A DNA stretch of 64,000 nucleotides from Candidatus Polarisedimenticolaceae bacterium (GTDB lineage: Bacteria; Acidobacteriota; Polarisedimenticolia; Polarisedimenticolales; DASRJG01), in the NCBI GenBank assembly GCA_036275915.1, contig DASUCV010000024.1, positions 1 through 64,000 of the forward strand, in the 5' to 3' direction. Of the stretch, positions 47,955-55,775 are shown in pieces. The first letter of the stretch is position 1. Every line of letters starts with the position of its first letter. Under the pieces are notes generated by a model. The model ran no database searches. It saw only the letters and a program-made list of their open reading frames with translations, and had not been told where the DNA came from. The position numbers were made by a program, and so were the translations under genes.

Positions 47955-49361
47955 GTGAGCGGGCTCGGTCCGGACGGCAAGCGCATCCTCGTGCTCGAGC
48001 CCGACCGGGACCATGCGGAACGTGTGCGAGGGATCCTCTCCCGCGCCGGGTTCACCGCCACCCTCGCCGTGAGCGCGCGTCAGGCCTTGGAGCTGCTCGA
48101 GCGGCGCCTCCACGACGCCGTGCTCATCGATCTCGATCGCGCCGAGCGCGAGCGACTGCTCGAAGCGTTTCGCGAGATCGCGCGTGCGACCCCGATCCTT
48201 CTCCTCGTCGACGCGGTCCGCATCGCCGAGGCGGTGAGGCTCCTTCGCGAAGGCGCCGACGACTACGTCGTCCGTCCCGCCGATGCCTTCGAGCTGCGAG
48301 CGCGCCTCGTCCGCCTTCTCGAGCGTCACGACCTCGACTCGCGCCTCGCCCTTCTGCAGCACGAGGTCTCGAAGAACTACGGGGTCAAGAACCTGGTGAG
48401 CCGGTCGCCCGCGATGGGCGCGGTCCTCGATCGCATCCTGCGCGTGGCACCGCTCCGCGCCACCGTGCTCGTCTTCGGCGAGAGCGGCGTGGGCAAGGAG
48501 CTGGTCGCGCGCGCGATCCACTTCAACTCGCCGCGGCGGGATTTCCCGTTCCTCGCGATCAACTGCGCCGCGATCCCGGCGGGGCTCATCGAATCGGAGC
48601 TTTTCGGCCATGAGAAGGGCTCGTTCACGGGCGCCCACGTGAGAACCCGCGGGAAGTTCGAGACGGCGCATCGCGGCACCCTCTTTCTCGACGAGATCGG
48701 GGAGACCGACCTCTCGACTCAGGCGAAGCTCCTCCGCGTGCTCGAGGAGAAGGAGTTCATGCGGATCGGCGGCGACCGTCACGTCCGCGTCGACGTGCGG
48801 GTCATCGCGGCGACGAACGCCGACCTCGAGGCGATGGTCGAGAGCGGCGCGTTCCGCCGCGATCTCTACTACCGCCTCAAGGTCGTCACGATCCAGGTGC
48901 CGCCACTGCGTGACCGCAGGAGCGATATCCCGACCCTCGTCGAGGCGTTCCTCGACGAGCTGGCACGCGCGAATGCGGTGCCGCGGAAGTCGATCTCGCC
49001 CGAGGCGCTCGAGGCGCTCTCGGGTTACCAGTGGCCGGGCAACGTCCGCGAGCTGAAGAACATCCTCGAGAGCGTGCTCGTCTCCAGCCCGGGAGACCGG
49101 ATCCTCCCCGAAGATCTCCCGCCCTCGGTCCTGCGGGAGCGCGCGGCCCCGGCCCGCCCCGTGGTCGCCGCGGGAACCAAGCTGGAAGACATGGAGCGCG
49201 ACCTCATCCGGGCGACCCTCGAGCAGACCGGAGGCAACCGGACTCACAGCGCCGCGATGCTCGGGATCGGCGTCCGGACACTTCAGCGAAAGATCCAGTC
49301 TTTTGGCCTGGAGATCGCGAGCAAGCGCCGCAGGCCGCGCCGGCGGATCTCCGTCACCTGA
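47955..49361 (+). CDS. NtrC-family sigma-54-dependent response regulator
   Basis: A 468-residue activator. The receiver (1-120) keeps an acceptor Asp in VLIDLD, but the family's usual acidic pocket (EPDRD) is altered. The AAA+ domain (about 140-375) has Walker A GESGVGKE, the sigma-54 loop as GSFTGA instead of GAFTGA, Walker B GTLFLDEIGE, and YRLKVVTIQVPPLRDRRSDIP. The C-terminus is a Fis-type helix-turn-helix (GGNRTHSAAMLGIGVRTLQRKI). It opens sigma-54 promoters from upstream sites; the target and kinase are not in the window. Confidence 0.93.
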   Translation: MSGLGPDGKRILVLEPDRDHAERVRGILSRAGFTATLAVSARQALELLERRLHDAVLIDLDRAERERLLEAFREIARATPILLLVDAVRIAEAVRLLREGADDYVVRPADAFELRARLVRLLERHDLDSRLALLQHEVSKNYGVKNLVSRSPAMGAVLDRILRVAPLRATVLVFGESGVGKELVARAIHFNSPRRDFPFLAINCAAIPAGLIESELFGHEKGSFTGAHVRTRGKFETAHRGTLFLDEIGETDLSTQAKLLRVLEEKEFMRIGGDRHVRVDVRVIAATNADLEAMVESGAFRRDLYYRLKVVTIQVPPLRDRRSDIPTLVEAFLDELARANAVPRKSISPEALEALSGYQWPGNVRELKNILESVLVSSPGDRILPEDLPPSVLRERAAPARPVVAAGTKLEDMERDLIRATLEQTGGNRTHSAAMLGIGVRTLQRKIQSFGLEIASKRRRPRRRISVT

Positions 49362-49431
49362 TTGTCGGATTGTCACGACCCGGCCTGGGGCTTATTCTCT
49401 CCCAGCACGGTTTCCCGATTAAGAGGACCGA

Positions 49432-51540
49432 ATGGCCGAGATCGACGACCAGACGCGGCGTGCCGCCGCGGATCTGGACCTGGACAGCCCGCAGCTCTAC
49501 GTCAACCGCGAGCTGTCCCTTCTGCAGTTCCAGCGCCGCGTTCTCGAGGAGGCCCAGGACCCGTCCGTGCCCCTGCTCGAGCGCGTCCGATTCCTGTCGA
49601 TCCTCGGCTCGAACATGGACGAGTTCTTCATGATCCGGATGGCCGGCCTCAAACAGCAGGTCGCCGCCGGCGTCGTCGAATCCGGGCCCGATGGGATGAC
49701 GCCGTCCGAGCAGCTCGCCGCGGCCCGTGCCCTCGCCAACGAGATCAAGACCGAGGCCCGCTCGGTCTGGCGTCAGCAGCTCGTCCCGCTGCTCGCGAAG
49801 GAAGGGATCCGCGTCCTCGCCTACGACGAGATCCCCATCGAGGCCCGCCTGCGGCTCCGGACCTACTTCGAGGAGTCGGTCTTCCCGGTTCTCACGCCGC
49901 TCGCGGTCGATCCCTCGCGGCCGTTCCCGCACATCTCGAACCTGAGCGTGAACCTGGCGGTCGTCGTCCGCGACGTCGCCGGCCGCGAGCAGTTCGCCCG
50001 GGTCAAGGTGCCGGCGACCCTCTCGCAGCTCGTGCCGATCCCCGGGCTCGGGACCGCCGCCGACTCCTGGTTCGTCTCCCTGGAGCAACTCATCGCGGCG
50101 AACCTCGACGCGCTCTTTCCCGGGATGCAGATCCTCGACGTCCACGCGTTCCGCGTGACCCGGAACGCCGATCTCGTCATCCAGGAGCTCGAGGCCGGCG
50201 ACCTCCTCGAGACGATCGAGGAGAGCGTCCGGCAGAGGCAGTTCGGCTTCGTGACCCGGATCACCGTCGCGCCGACGATGCCTCTCCGCATCCTGGACGA
50301 CCTGCTCGTGAACCTCGAGGCCGATCACGCCGACGTCGAGCTGGCCGACGGCCCACTGGCGCTCATCGCGCTCGGCGGCCTCTTCAACCTCGACCGCCCC
50401 GACCTCAAGGAGCCTCCGTTCCAGCCGGCGCTCCCCCGCTCGTTCGAGGGGAGCCACGCCGACCCGTTCGCGGTCGTGAGGCAGGGCGACGTCCTCCTCC
50501 ACCACCCGTACGACTCGTTCACGCCGGTGATCCACTTCCTCCGCGCCGCCGCGGCCGACCCCGACGTCCTCGCGATCAAGATGACGCTCTACCGGATCGG
50601 ACGGAACGCGCCGGTCGTCGACGCGCTCCTCGCCGCCCGTGAAGAAGGGAAGCAGGTCGCCGTGCTCGTCGAGCTGAAGGCCAGGTTCGACGAGGCGAGG
50701 AACATCGAGTGGGCGCGGGCCCTCGAACACGAGGGCGTCCACGTCGTCTACGGGCTCCTCGGCCTCAAGACCCACGCCAAGATCGCCCTCGTCATCCGGC
50801 GCGAGGGGGACCGGATCCGCCGCTATACCCACCTCTCGACCGGGAACTACAACGCGGTCACCGCACAGCAGTACACCGACCTCGGCCTCATCACGTGCGA
50901 CGACGCGATCGGGGCCGATGCGAGCGACCTCTTCAACTACCTGACCGGCTATTCGGCCAAGATCGACTACCACAAGCTCGCGGTCGCCCCGATCGGCCTC
51001 CGGCAGACGCTCGAGCGCCTCATCGAGCGCGAGATCGAGCACCAGGCCGCCGGCCGGCAGGGCCACATCATCATGAAGATGAACGCCTTGGCCGACCGGA
51101 GGATGATCCGCCTGCTCTATCAGGCCTCCCAGGCCGGCGTGAAGGTCGATCTCGTCGTCAGGGGAATCTGCTGCCTCAAGCCGGGAGTTCCCGGAGTCAG
51201 CGACAACATCCGGGTCGTCTCCATCCTGGGCCGATTCCTCGAGCACAGCCGCGTCTTCTACTTCAGGAACGGCGGCGACGAGGACGTCTACCTCGGCAGC
51301 GCCGACCTCATGCCGCGGAACTTGAACGGCCGCGTCGAGGCGATGTTCCCGGTCGCCGATCCTCGCCTCGTCAACGTCCTCCGTGAAGAGATCCTCGCCG
51401 CGTATCTCGCCGACAACGTGAAGGCGCGCGCGATGAATGCCGATGGGACCTACACGCGCATCGCCCCTTCGCAAGACGCGCCTCGCTTGAGCGCGCAGGC
51501 TTGGTTCTTGAAGGCGCGCGCGGTCGCAAGGCGCGCCTGA
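49432..51540 (+). CDS. ppk1: Polyphosphate kinase 1
   Basis: A 702-residue PPK1 that makes polyphosphate from ATP. The four domains are recognisable: N domain (LYVNRELSLLQFQRRVLEEA), head domain (about 110-320) and two PLD-like C domains. The phosphorylated His is in YTHLSTGNYN (near residue 464), and a second HxK-like His lies in the C2 domain. Length and ILGSNMDEFFMIR match the family. AGAGGA precedes ATG 49432. GTCGGATTGTC upstream (49365 onward) only weakly resembles a Pho box. With ppx and a PhoB-type regulator nearby it forms a phosphate-storage cluster. Confidence 0.95.
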   Translation: MAEIDDQTRRAAADLDLDSPQLYVNRELSLLQFQRRVLEEAQDPSVPLLERVRFLSILGSNMDEFFMIRMAGLKQQVAAGVVESGPDGMTPSEQLAAARALANEIKTEARSVWRQQLVPLLAKEGIRVLAYDEIPIEARLRLRTYFEESVFPVLTPLAVDPSRPFPHISNLSVNLAVVVRDVAGREQFARVKVPATLSQLVPIPGLGTAADSWFVSLEQLIAANLDALFPGMQILDVHAFRVTRNADLVIQELEAGDLLETIEESVRQRQFGFVTRITVAPTMPLRILDDLLVNLEADHADVELADGPLALIALGGLFNLDRPDLKEPPFQPALPRSFEGSHADPFAVVRQGDVLLHHPYDSFTPVIHFLRAAAADPDVLAIKMTLYRIGRNAPVVDALLAAREEGKQVAVLVELKARFDEARNIEWARALEHEGVHVVYGLLGLKTHAKIALVIRREGDRIRRYTHLSTGNYNAVTAQQYTDLGLITCDDAIGADASDLFNYLTGYSAKIDYHKLAVAPIGLRQTLERLIEREIEHQAAGRQGHIIMKMNALADRRMIRLLYQASQAGVKVDLVVRGICCLKPGVPGVSDNIRVVSILGRFLEHSRVFYFRNGGDEDVYLGSADLMPRNLNGRVEAMFPVADPRLVNVLREEILAAYLADNVKARAMNADGTYTRIAPSQDAPRLSAQAWFLKARAVARRA

Positions 51541-51589
51541 TCGCTCGCGTCGACGATCGTCGACGACGCTCTCGATTCGAAAAACTCTC

Positions 51590-51618
51590 TTGACACCCTT
51601 TCACGCTCCTCTCATATT
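51590..51618 (+). promoter_or_regulatory. Promoter of the Lys/Ala peptide gene
   Basis: TTGACA (51590-51595), a 17-nt spacer and CATATT (51613-51618). Transcription would start near 51625, giving a ~50-nt leader before the gene. Confidence 0.7.
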
Positions 51619-51677
51619 CGATGACGTGCTCCAAGCGACGATCGTGATGACGATCTGCGAAGGGAGGTGAGAGACAC

Positions 51678-51737
51678 ATGGCGACGAAGAAGAAGGCTGC
51701 CAAGAAGACCGCGAAGAAGAAGGCCGCCAAGAAGTAA
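51678..51737 (+). CDS. 19-residue Lys/Ala peptide (histone H1-like)
   Basis: MATKKKAAKKTAKKKAAKK, 10 Lys in 19 residues, ending in TAA. The composition equals the C-terminal tails of bacterial H1-like proteins, which bind DNA or polyanions. It is not a chance frame: a strong Shine-Dalgarno AGGGAGGTGA lies 7 nt upstream, a consensus-like promoter precedes it and a perfect terminator follows 36 nt after the stop. Its place between ppk1 and ppx suggests a polyphosphate- or nucleic-acid-binding role, which is speculation. It could also be a remnant of a longer H1-like gene. Confidence 0.72.
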   Translation: MATKKKAAKKTAKKKAAKK

Positions 51738-51769
51738 CGGCCCCAGCGGTATCAATCACGCAAGAGATA

Positions 51770-53380
51770 TCAGGGGGACGCCGGTCGACGGCGTCCCCTC
51801 TTTTTTTTCCTCGCCTTCTTTCGCGACGCACGCGACGGCGCCCTCATCCGTAGCGCGATCTCGGCGGAGAGAAGCTTCTCCAGGAGCTCCGTTCGCCTCT
51901 TGGCCTCCCACACTTCGAGAGATGCCTCGGGCCCCGAGGTCTGAAGCTCGATCGCCACGCGGCGGCCCTTCCCTCGCACCTTCACGTCGCGGACGACCGC
52001 GTAGTGGCTGCGATCGAGCCCCTCGGCGAGGCGGAGAATCGCGGCGCAGGCCTTCACCTGACGCCAGGTCTCGGGCGCGAGCAGGGTGCTCCCCCCTTCG
52101 CCGGGCTTCGGCACTCCTTTCCGGTGATGGTGCATCGCGATCTGTCCGATCGCCTCGATCTCATCGGGCCGGAACCCGAAGAGCTGGGAGTTCACGATCA
52201 GGTAGTAGGAGTGGCGGTGATGCTCCTCGTGGTCGATGAGGTGGCCGACGTCGTGAAGGAGGGCGGCCGCCTCGAGCCAGCCACGGCACTCGGCCCTGAG
52301 CTTGAGGCGGCCGCGGAGCTGGTCGAAGAGGCGGAGCGCCAGACGGGCGACGTGCTCGCTGTGGCCCGGCGTCGAGCCGAAGCGCCGCATGAGCCGGACG
52401 ACGCTCCTCCGCCTCACGTCGCCGAAGCGGGCCGATTCCTCGATCCCCTTCGTGTGCCCGGCGATGTAGTCCTGGAGAAGCCCTTCACGAAGCGCCCAGG
52501 TGCAGGCCTGGAGCCTCGACGCCTCGAGCCGGCGAAGCACGATGTCGGTGAGGACCGCCCCGGCGACGACGAGGTCGACCCGCTTCGGATCCATCCCGCG
52601 CATCGCGAGGCGCGCCTCGCGGTCGGCGCGGACGAGGCCGCGACGGAGCTTCGAGACCTCCTCCGCCGGCACCTCGAGTCCGTGGATCTGCGTCCCCGGG
52701 TGGACGCCGAGGCGGTGCGCCGCCATCGAGACCAGGGTCTGCAGCGTGCCCGACGTCCCGACCACGCGGCGCGCCTTCCGCCGGATCGCGCCCGCGAGCG
52801 CCGGCTCGAGCTCGGCCCGCAGGTACTTCTCGAGCTTCGAGATCTCCCGTGAGCGCGGCGGATCGTTCTCGAAGAACTCCTCGGTCATGCGGGAGACGCC
52901 GAGCTTCAGGCTGTGCAGCTCGGTCGCGCGCCCCTTTTCGATGAGGACGACCTCGACGCTGCCACCGCCGATGTCGAGGATCACGCTCGGCGGCCCGCCG
53001 AGGTCGACGACCTGCGCGACGCCGAGATAGATGAGCCGTGCCTCTTCGATCCCGGGGATGACGCGGACCCTGAGGCCGACCTCGTCGTAGATCCGCTGGA
53101 TGAACTCGCCGCCGTTCCCCGCCTCGCGGACCGCGCTCGTCGCGACCGCCCGGAACCGGTTGACCCCGTGCCGGAGTGCCAACGCCTTGAAGCGCGCCAG
53201 CGTCTTGATACCGCGGTCCATCGCCGGCTTCGTCAGACGGCCGGTCGTGAGCGATCGCTCGCCGAGTCGGACCATCTCCTTCCCGCGGTCGAGAACGACG
53301 TAGTGCCCGTCCGGCCGCGCCTCGGCGACGACCATGTGGATCGAGTTGCTCCCGACGTCGATGGCGGCGATGCGCATCAT
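51770..53380 (-). CDS. ppx: Exopolyphosphatase / guanosine pentaphosphatase (Ppx/GppA)
   Basis: A 536-residue hydrolase of polyphosphate or pppGpp. The ASKHA nucleotide fold shows AIDVGSNSIHMVV, the catalytic Glu in ATSAVREAGNG, and VILDIGGGSVEVV. Residues ~320-510 are the HD-like C-terminal part (AALLHDVGHLIDHEEHHRHS, then IAMHHHRKGVP). The C-terminus is a basic tail (RKKARKKKRGRRR), part of which is encoded by the terminator hairpin of the facing gene. It is the functional counterpart of ppk1. The ATG overlaps the arsC stop (ATGA). Confidence 0.93.
   Translation of the reverse strand: MMRIAAIDVGSNSIHMVVAEARPDGHYVVLDRGKEMVRLGERSLTTGRLTKPAMDRGIKTLARFKALALRHGVNRFRAVATSAVREAGNGGEFIQRIYDEVGLRVRVIPGIEEARLIYLGVAQVVDLGGPPSVILDIGGGSVEVVLIEKGRATELHSLKLGVSRMTEEFFENDPPRSREISKLEKYLRAELEPALAGAIRRKARRVVGTSGTLQTLVSMAAHRLGVHPGTQIHGLEVPAEEVSKLRRGLVRADREARLAMRGMDPKRVDLVVAGAVLTDIVLRRLEASRLQACTWALREGLLQDYIAGHTKGIEESARFGDVRRRSVVRLMRRFGSTPGHSEHVARLALRLFDQLRGRLKLRAECRGWLEAAALLHDVGHLIDHEEHHRHSYYLIVNSQLFGFRPDEIEAIGQIAMHHHRKGVPKPGEGGSTLLAPETWRQVKACAAILRLAEGLDRSHYAVVRDVKVRGKGRRVAIELQTSGPEASLEVWEAKRRTELLEKLLSAEIALRMRAPSRASRKKARKKKRGRRRPASP
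51774..51808 (+). terminator. Rho-independent terminator of the peptide gene
   Basis: A perfect 10-bp stem GGGGACGCCG (51774-51783) / CGGCGTCCCC (51789-51798) with loop GTCGA, followed by TCTTTTTTTT. It overlaps the last codons of the convergent ppx gene. Confidence 0.93.
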
Positions 53381-53799
53381 GGCGCGCGCATTCTCTCATC
53401 CATCCAAGCCTCGATCAGCGCCGAGAGCCGATCCCTGGCCTCGCGAAATCGCTCGAGGCTCGCCTCCCGAGCGGGATCCTCGATCGGCCAGAACGAGCGT
53501 GTGATCCCGCCGTGGAATCCCGTCGGGCACGCGCGGCTGGCGCCGTCGCAGACGACGATCAGGTGGTGACCGTCCGTCCCCGCGAGGGCTTCGGCGACGG
53601 TCTTGGGCCGCTGCCGGGAGATCTCGATCCCGATCTCGGCCATCGCGCGCACCGCGAGGGGATGGAGACCGGCGGCCGGCTCGGTTCCGGCGCTCCGCAC
53701 GTCGAACCGGTCTCCCGCCTTCGCGCGAAGGAGCCCCTCGGCCATCTGGCTTCTCGCCGAGTTGCCGGTGCACAGGAACAGGACCGTTTCGGTCGGCAT
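53377..53799 (-). CDS. arsC: Arsenate reductase, thioredoxin-coupled type
   Basis: A 140-residue low-molecular-weight phosphatase-fold enzyme. The P-loop is CTGNSARS (Cys10), and the Cys pair that completes the disulfide cascade is in VVCDGASRACP (about residues 84 and 91); the general acid Asp is in IEDPAREA. It reduces arsenate to arsenite using thioredoxin. It is transcribed with ppx, away from arsR. It is slightly longer than the S. aureus enzyme, with an Arg-rich C-terminus. Confidence 0.93.
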   Translation of the reverse strand: MPTETVLFLCTGNSARSQMAEGLLRAKAGDRFDVRSAGTEPAAGLHPLAVRAMAEIGIEISRQRPKTVAEALAGTDGHHLIVVCDGASRACPTGFHGGITRSFWPIEDPAREASLERFREARDRLSALIEAWMDERMRAP

Positions 53800-53823
53800 C
53801 GTCCATCCTTTCTCGTTGCGCGT

Positions 53824-53847
53824 TTCGATAATTCTACTATTATCGAA
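53824..53847. promoter_or_regulatory. ArsR operator
   Basis: A perfect 9-bp inverted repeat, TTCGATAAT (53824-53832) and ATTATCGAA (53839-53847), around TCTACT. It lies in the 50-bp gap between divergent arsC and arsR. TATTAT (53838-53843) with TTGCGC (53816-53821) at 16 nt makes a promoter whose start coincides with the arsR ATG, so bound ArsR would block it. Confidence 0.85.
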
Positions 53848-53849
53848 GT

Positions 53850-54203
53850 ATGCAGGCCATCGATCGGTTCGCGGAGATGTTCGGCGCCCTCGGGAACGAG
53901 AGCCGCCTCAAGATCGTGCGCCTCCTCCTTTCGGCCCACCCCGAGGGGCTCGTCGTGGGCGAGATCCAGTCCGAGCTCGGCATCGCGCCGTCGACCCTCT
54001 CCCACCATCTCGAACGCCTCAAGAATGAGGGGCTCGTCGTGGTGAACCGCGAGGCGACGTTTCTCCGGTACACGGCCAACGCCGACGCGCTCGAGGACTT
54101 GCTGAAATTCCTGTTCGCCGAGTGCTGCTCCCGCACGAAGACGGTCGACGCGGCCGTCATCGTCGACATCTGCAGTCCCGAAACGAAGCGGAGGAGATCA
54201 TGA
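53850..54203 (+). CDS. arsR: ArsR-family metalloregulator
   Basis: A 117-residue winged-helix repressor: FGALGNESRLKIVRLLLS, then the recognition helix APSTLSHHLERLKNEGLV and wing NREATFLRYTA. The C-terminal ECCSRTK supplies a vicinal Cys pair; arsenite binding through C-terminal cysteines is known for some ArsR types, in contrast to the alpha-3 CxC of the plasmid type. It should be released from its operator by arsenite and derepress both arsC-ppx and arsR-arsM. The transcript looks leaderless. The stop overlaps arsM (ATGA). Confidence 0.92.
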   Translation: MQAIDRFAEMFGALGNESRLKIVRLLLSAHPEGLVVGEIQSELGIAPSTLSHHLERLKNEGLVVVNREATFLRYTANADALEDLLKFLFAECCSRTKTVDAAVIVDICSPETKRRRS

Positions 54204-55018
54204 GCCAGGACAACTTGAGAGAATCGGTTCGCGATCATTACGCCGAGGCCGCCCGCCGCGCCGTCGCGGGGAAGGCCACGTCGTGCTGTGGAGGAAGCTG
54301 CGGCCCGGAATCGACCGATCCGATAAGCGTCGGCCTCTACGCCGACGGCGAGAAGGCCGAGCTGCCCGACGCGGCACTCCGCGCTTCGCTCGGCTGCGGG
54401 AACCCGACGGCCCTCGCTGAGCTTTCGCCGGGCGAGGTCGTCCTCGACCTCGGCTCGGGAGGCGGCATTGACGTCATCCTCTCGGCCAAGCGCGTCGGCC
54501 CGGCCGGTAAGGCCTACGGCCTCGACATGACCGACGAGATGCTCGCCCTCGCCAACGCGAACAAGGCCGAGGCCGGAGTCGCGAACGTCGAATTCCTCAA
54601 GGGCCACATCGAAGAGATTCCCCTCCCCGACCACTCGGTCGACGTCGTGATCTCGAATTGCGTCATCAACCTCTCCGGCGACAAGGATCGCGTGCTGGCG
54701 GAGGCGTTCCGTGTCCTCCGCCCGGGCGGCCGCTTCGCAGTGTCCGACGTCGTCGTTCGCGGCGAGGACGTCCCCGAGCCTATCCGCAAGAGTGTGGAGC
54801 TGTGGGCCGGGTGCATCGCCGGAGCGCTCGAGGAGATCGAATACAAGGCGAAGCTGACGCGTGCGGGATTCACCGACGTCTCGGTCGAGGCGACCCGCGT
54901 CTACGACGTGAACGATGCGAAGGAGTTCCTGGCCGCCGAGGGGATCGACGTCGCTGCCATCGCTCCGGAGGTCGACGGGAAATTCATCAGCGCTTTCATT
55001 CGCGCGACGAAGCCCTAA
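54200..55018 (+). CDS. arsM: Arsenite S-adenosylmethionine methyltransferase
   Basis: A 272-residue cytosolic enzyme that methylates arsenite to mono-, di- and trimethyl forms. N-terminal CCGGSCG supplies one Cys cluster, motif I is [22 protein letters not shown] gives the Cys of the As(III) site and [13 protein letters not shown] the next. Three conserved Cys are therefore present. The start has GGAGGAG upstream and overlaps arsR. The end overlaps the convergent PhoB-type gene by 4 nt. Confidence 0.95.
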   Translation: MSQDNLRESVRDHYAEAARRAVAGKATSCCGGSCGPESTDPISVGLYADGEKAELPDAALRASLGCGNPTALAELSPGEVVLDLGSGGGIDVILSAKRVGPAGKAYGLDMTDEMLALANANKAEAGVANVEFLKGHIEEIPLPDHSVDVVISNCVINLSGDKDRVLAEAFRVLRPGGRFAVSDVVVRGEDVPEPIRKSVELWAGCIAGALEEIEYKAKLTRAGFTDVSVEATRVYDVNDAKEFLAAEGIDVAAIAPEVDGKFISAFIRATKP

Positions 55019-55713
55019 GCCTGAACGGCGGGATCCTGGATCCTGTACCCGACGCCGCGCACGGTGACCAGCCAGTCGGCGGCGGGGCCGAGCTTGGTTC
55101 GCAATCGACGAACGTGCGTATCGACAGTGCGCGAGAGAACCTCGGAGTCGTAGCCCCACACCTCCGAGAGGAGCGTCTCGCGCGTCCGTATCCGGCCGCG
55201 GGCGCGGACGAGGTCCTCGAGGAGGCGGAACTCCGTCACGGTCAGGACGAGCGCTTTCCCGTCGACGAGCGCGCGGTGATCGGCGGGCTGGATCTCGATC
55301 GGCCCCGCGCGAACGGGATTGACCTCGGCTTCGGGCCGCACCTCATTGCGCTTGAGGAGTCCCCGGATCCGGAGCACCAGCTCGCGCGAGGAGAACGGCT
55401 TGGTGACGTAGTCGTCGGCACCCAGCTCGAGCCCGAGCACACGGTCGATCTCCTCGCGGCGGGCGGTGAGGAGGATGATCGGAACCGTGCGAGTCTCCGC
55501 GCGTCCGCGTAGCTCCTTCAGGACGTCGATGCCGGAGAGCTCCGGGAGCATCCAGTCGAGGACGACGAGGTCGGGCTTCTCCTGGCGCGCCGCCTCGAGC
55601 GCCATGAGCCCGTCCTTGGCGACGCCGACGATGAAGCCTTCGCGTGTGAAGACGTGGCGGAGGAGCTCCGCGATGTCGGTTTCGTCCTCGACGACGAGTA
55701 TCCGGTGCATCAC
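55015..55713 (-). CDS. OmpR/PhoB-type response regulator
   Basis: A 232-residue regulator. The receiver has VVEDETD, acceptor Asp in VVLDWMLPE, the Thr in ILLTARRE and Lys in VTKPFSSREL. The C-terminal winged helix has LTVTEFRLLEDLV and SRTVDTHVRRLRTKLG. The phrase DYVTKPFSPxEL and the location beside ppk1 and ppx point to PhoB, but no PhoR kinase or pst genes lie here. GTG 55713 or ATG 55710 is the start. Confidence 0.9.
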   Translation of the reverse strand: MMHRILVVEDETDIAELLRHVFTREGFIVGVAKDGLMALEAARQEKPDLVVLDWMLPELSGIDVLKELRGRAETRTVPIILLTARREEIDRVLGLELGADDYVTKPFSSRELVLRIRGLLKRNEVRPEAEVNPVRAGPIEIQPADHRALVDGKALVLTVTEFRLLEDLVRARGRIRTRETLLSEVWGYDSEVLSRTVDTHVRRLRTKLGPAADWLVTVRGVGYRIQDPAVQA

Positions 55714-55746
55714 ACGGAGGACGGTACCGTCAGCGAGTCCTGACGG

Positions 55747-55775
55747 AGTTACGCGGACGTAAAGTCGCTGTAACT
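55747..55775. promoter_or_regulatory. Inverted repeat upstream of the PhoB-type gene
   Basis: AGTTAC (55747-55752) and GTAACT (55770-55775), 17 bp apart, in the 61-bp gap before the regulator gene. It may be an operator or, for the gene upstream, part of a weak terminator. Confidence 0.3.

Noticed and set aside
49362-49400. Pho box upstream of ppk1
   Set aside because: GTC repeats are present but neither spacing nor sequence matches the 11-bp direct repeat consensus.
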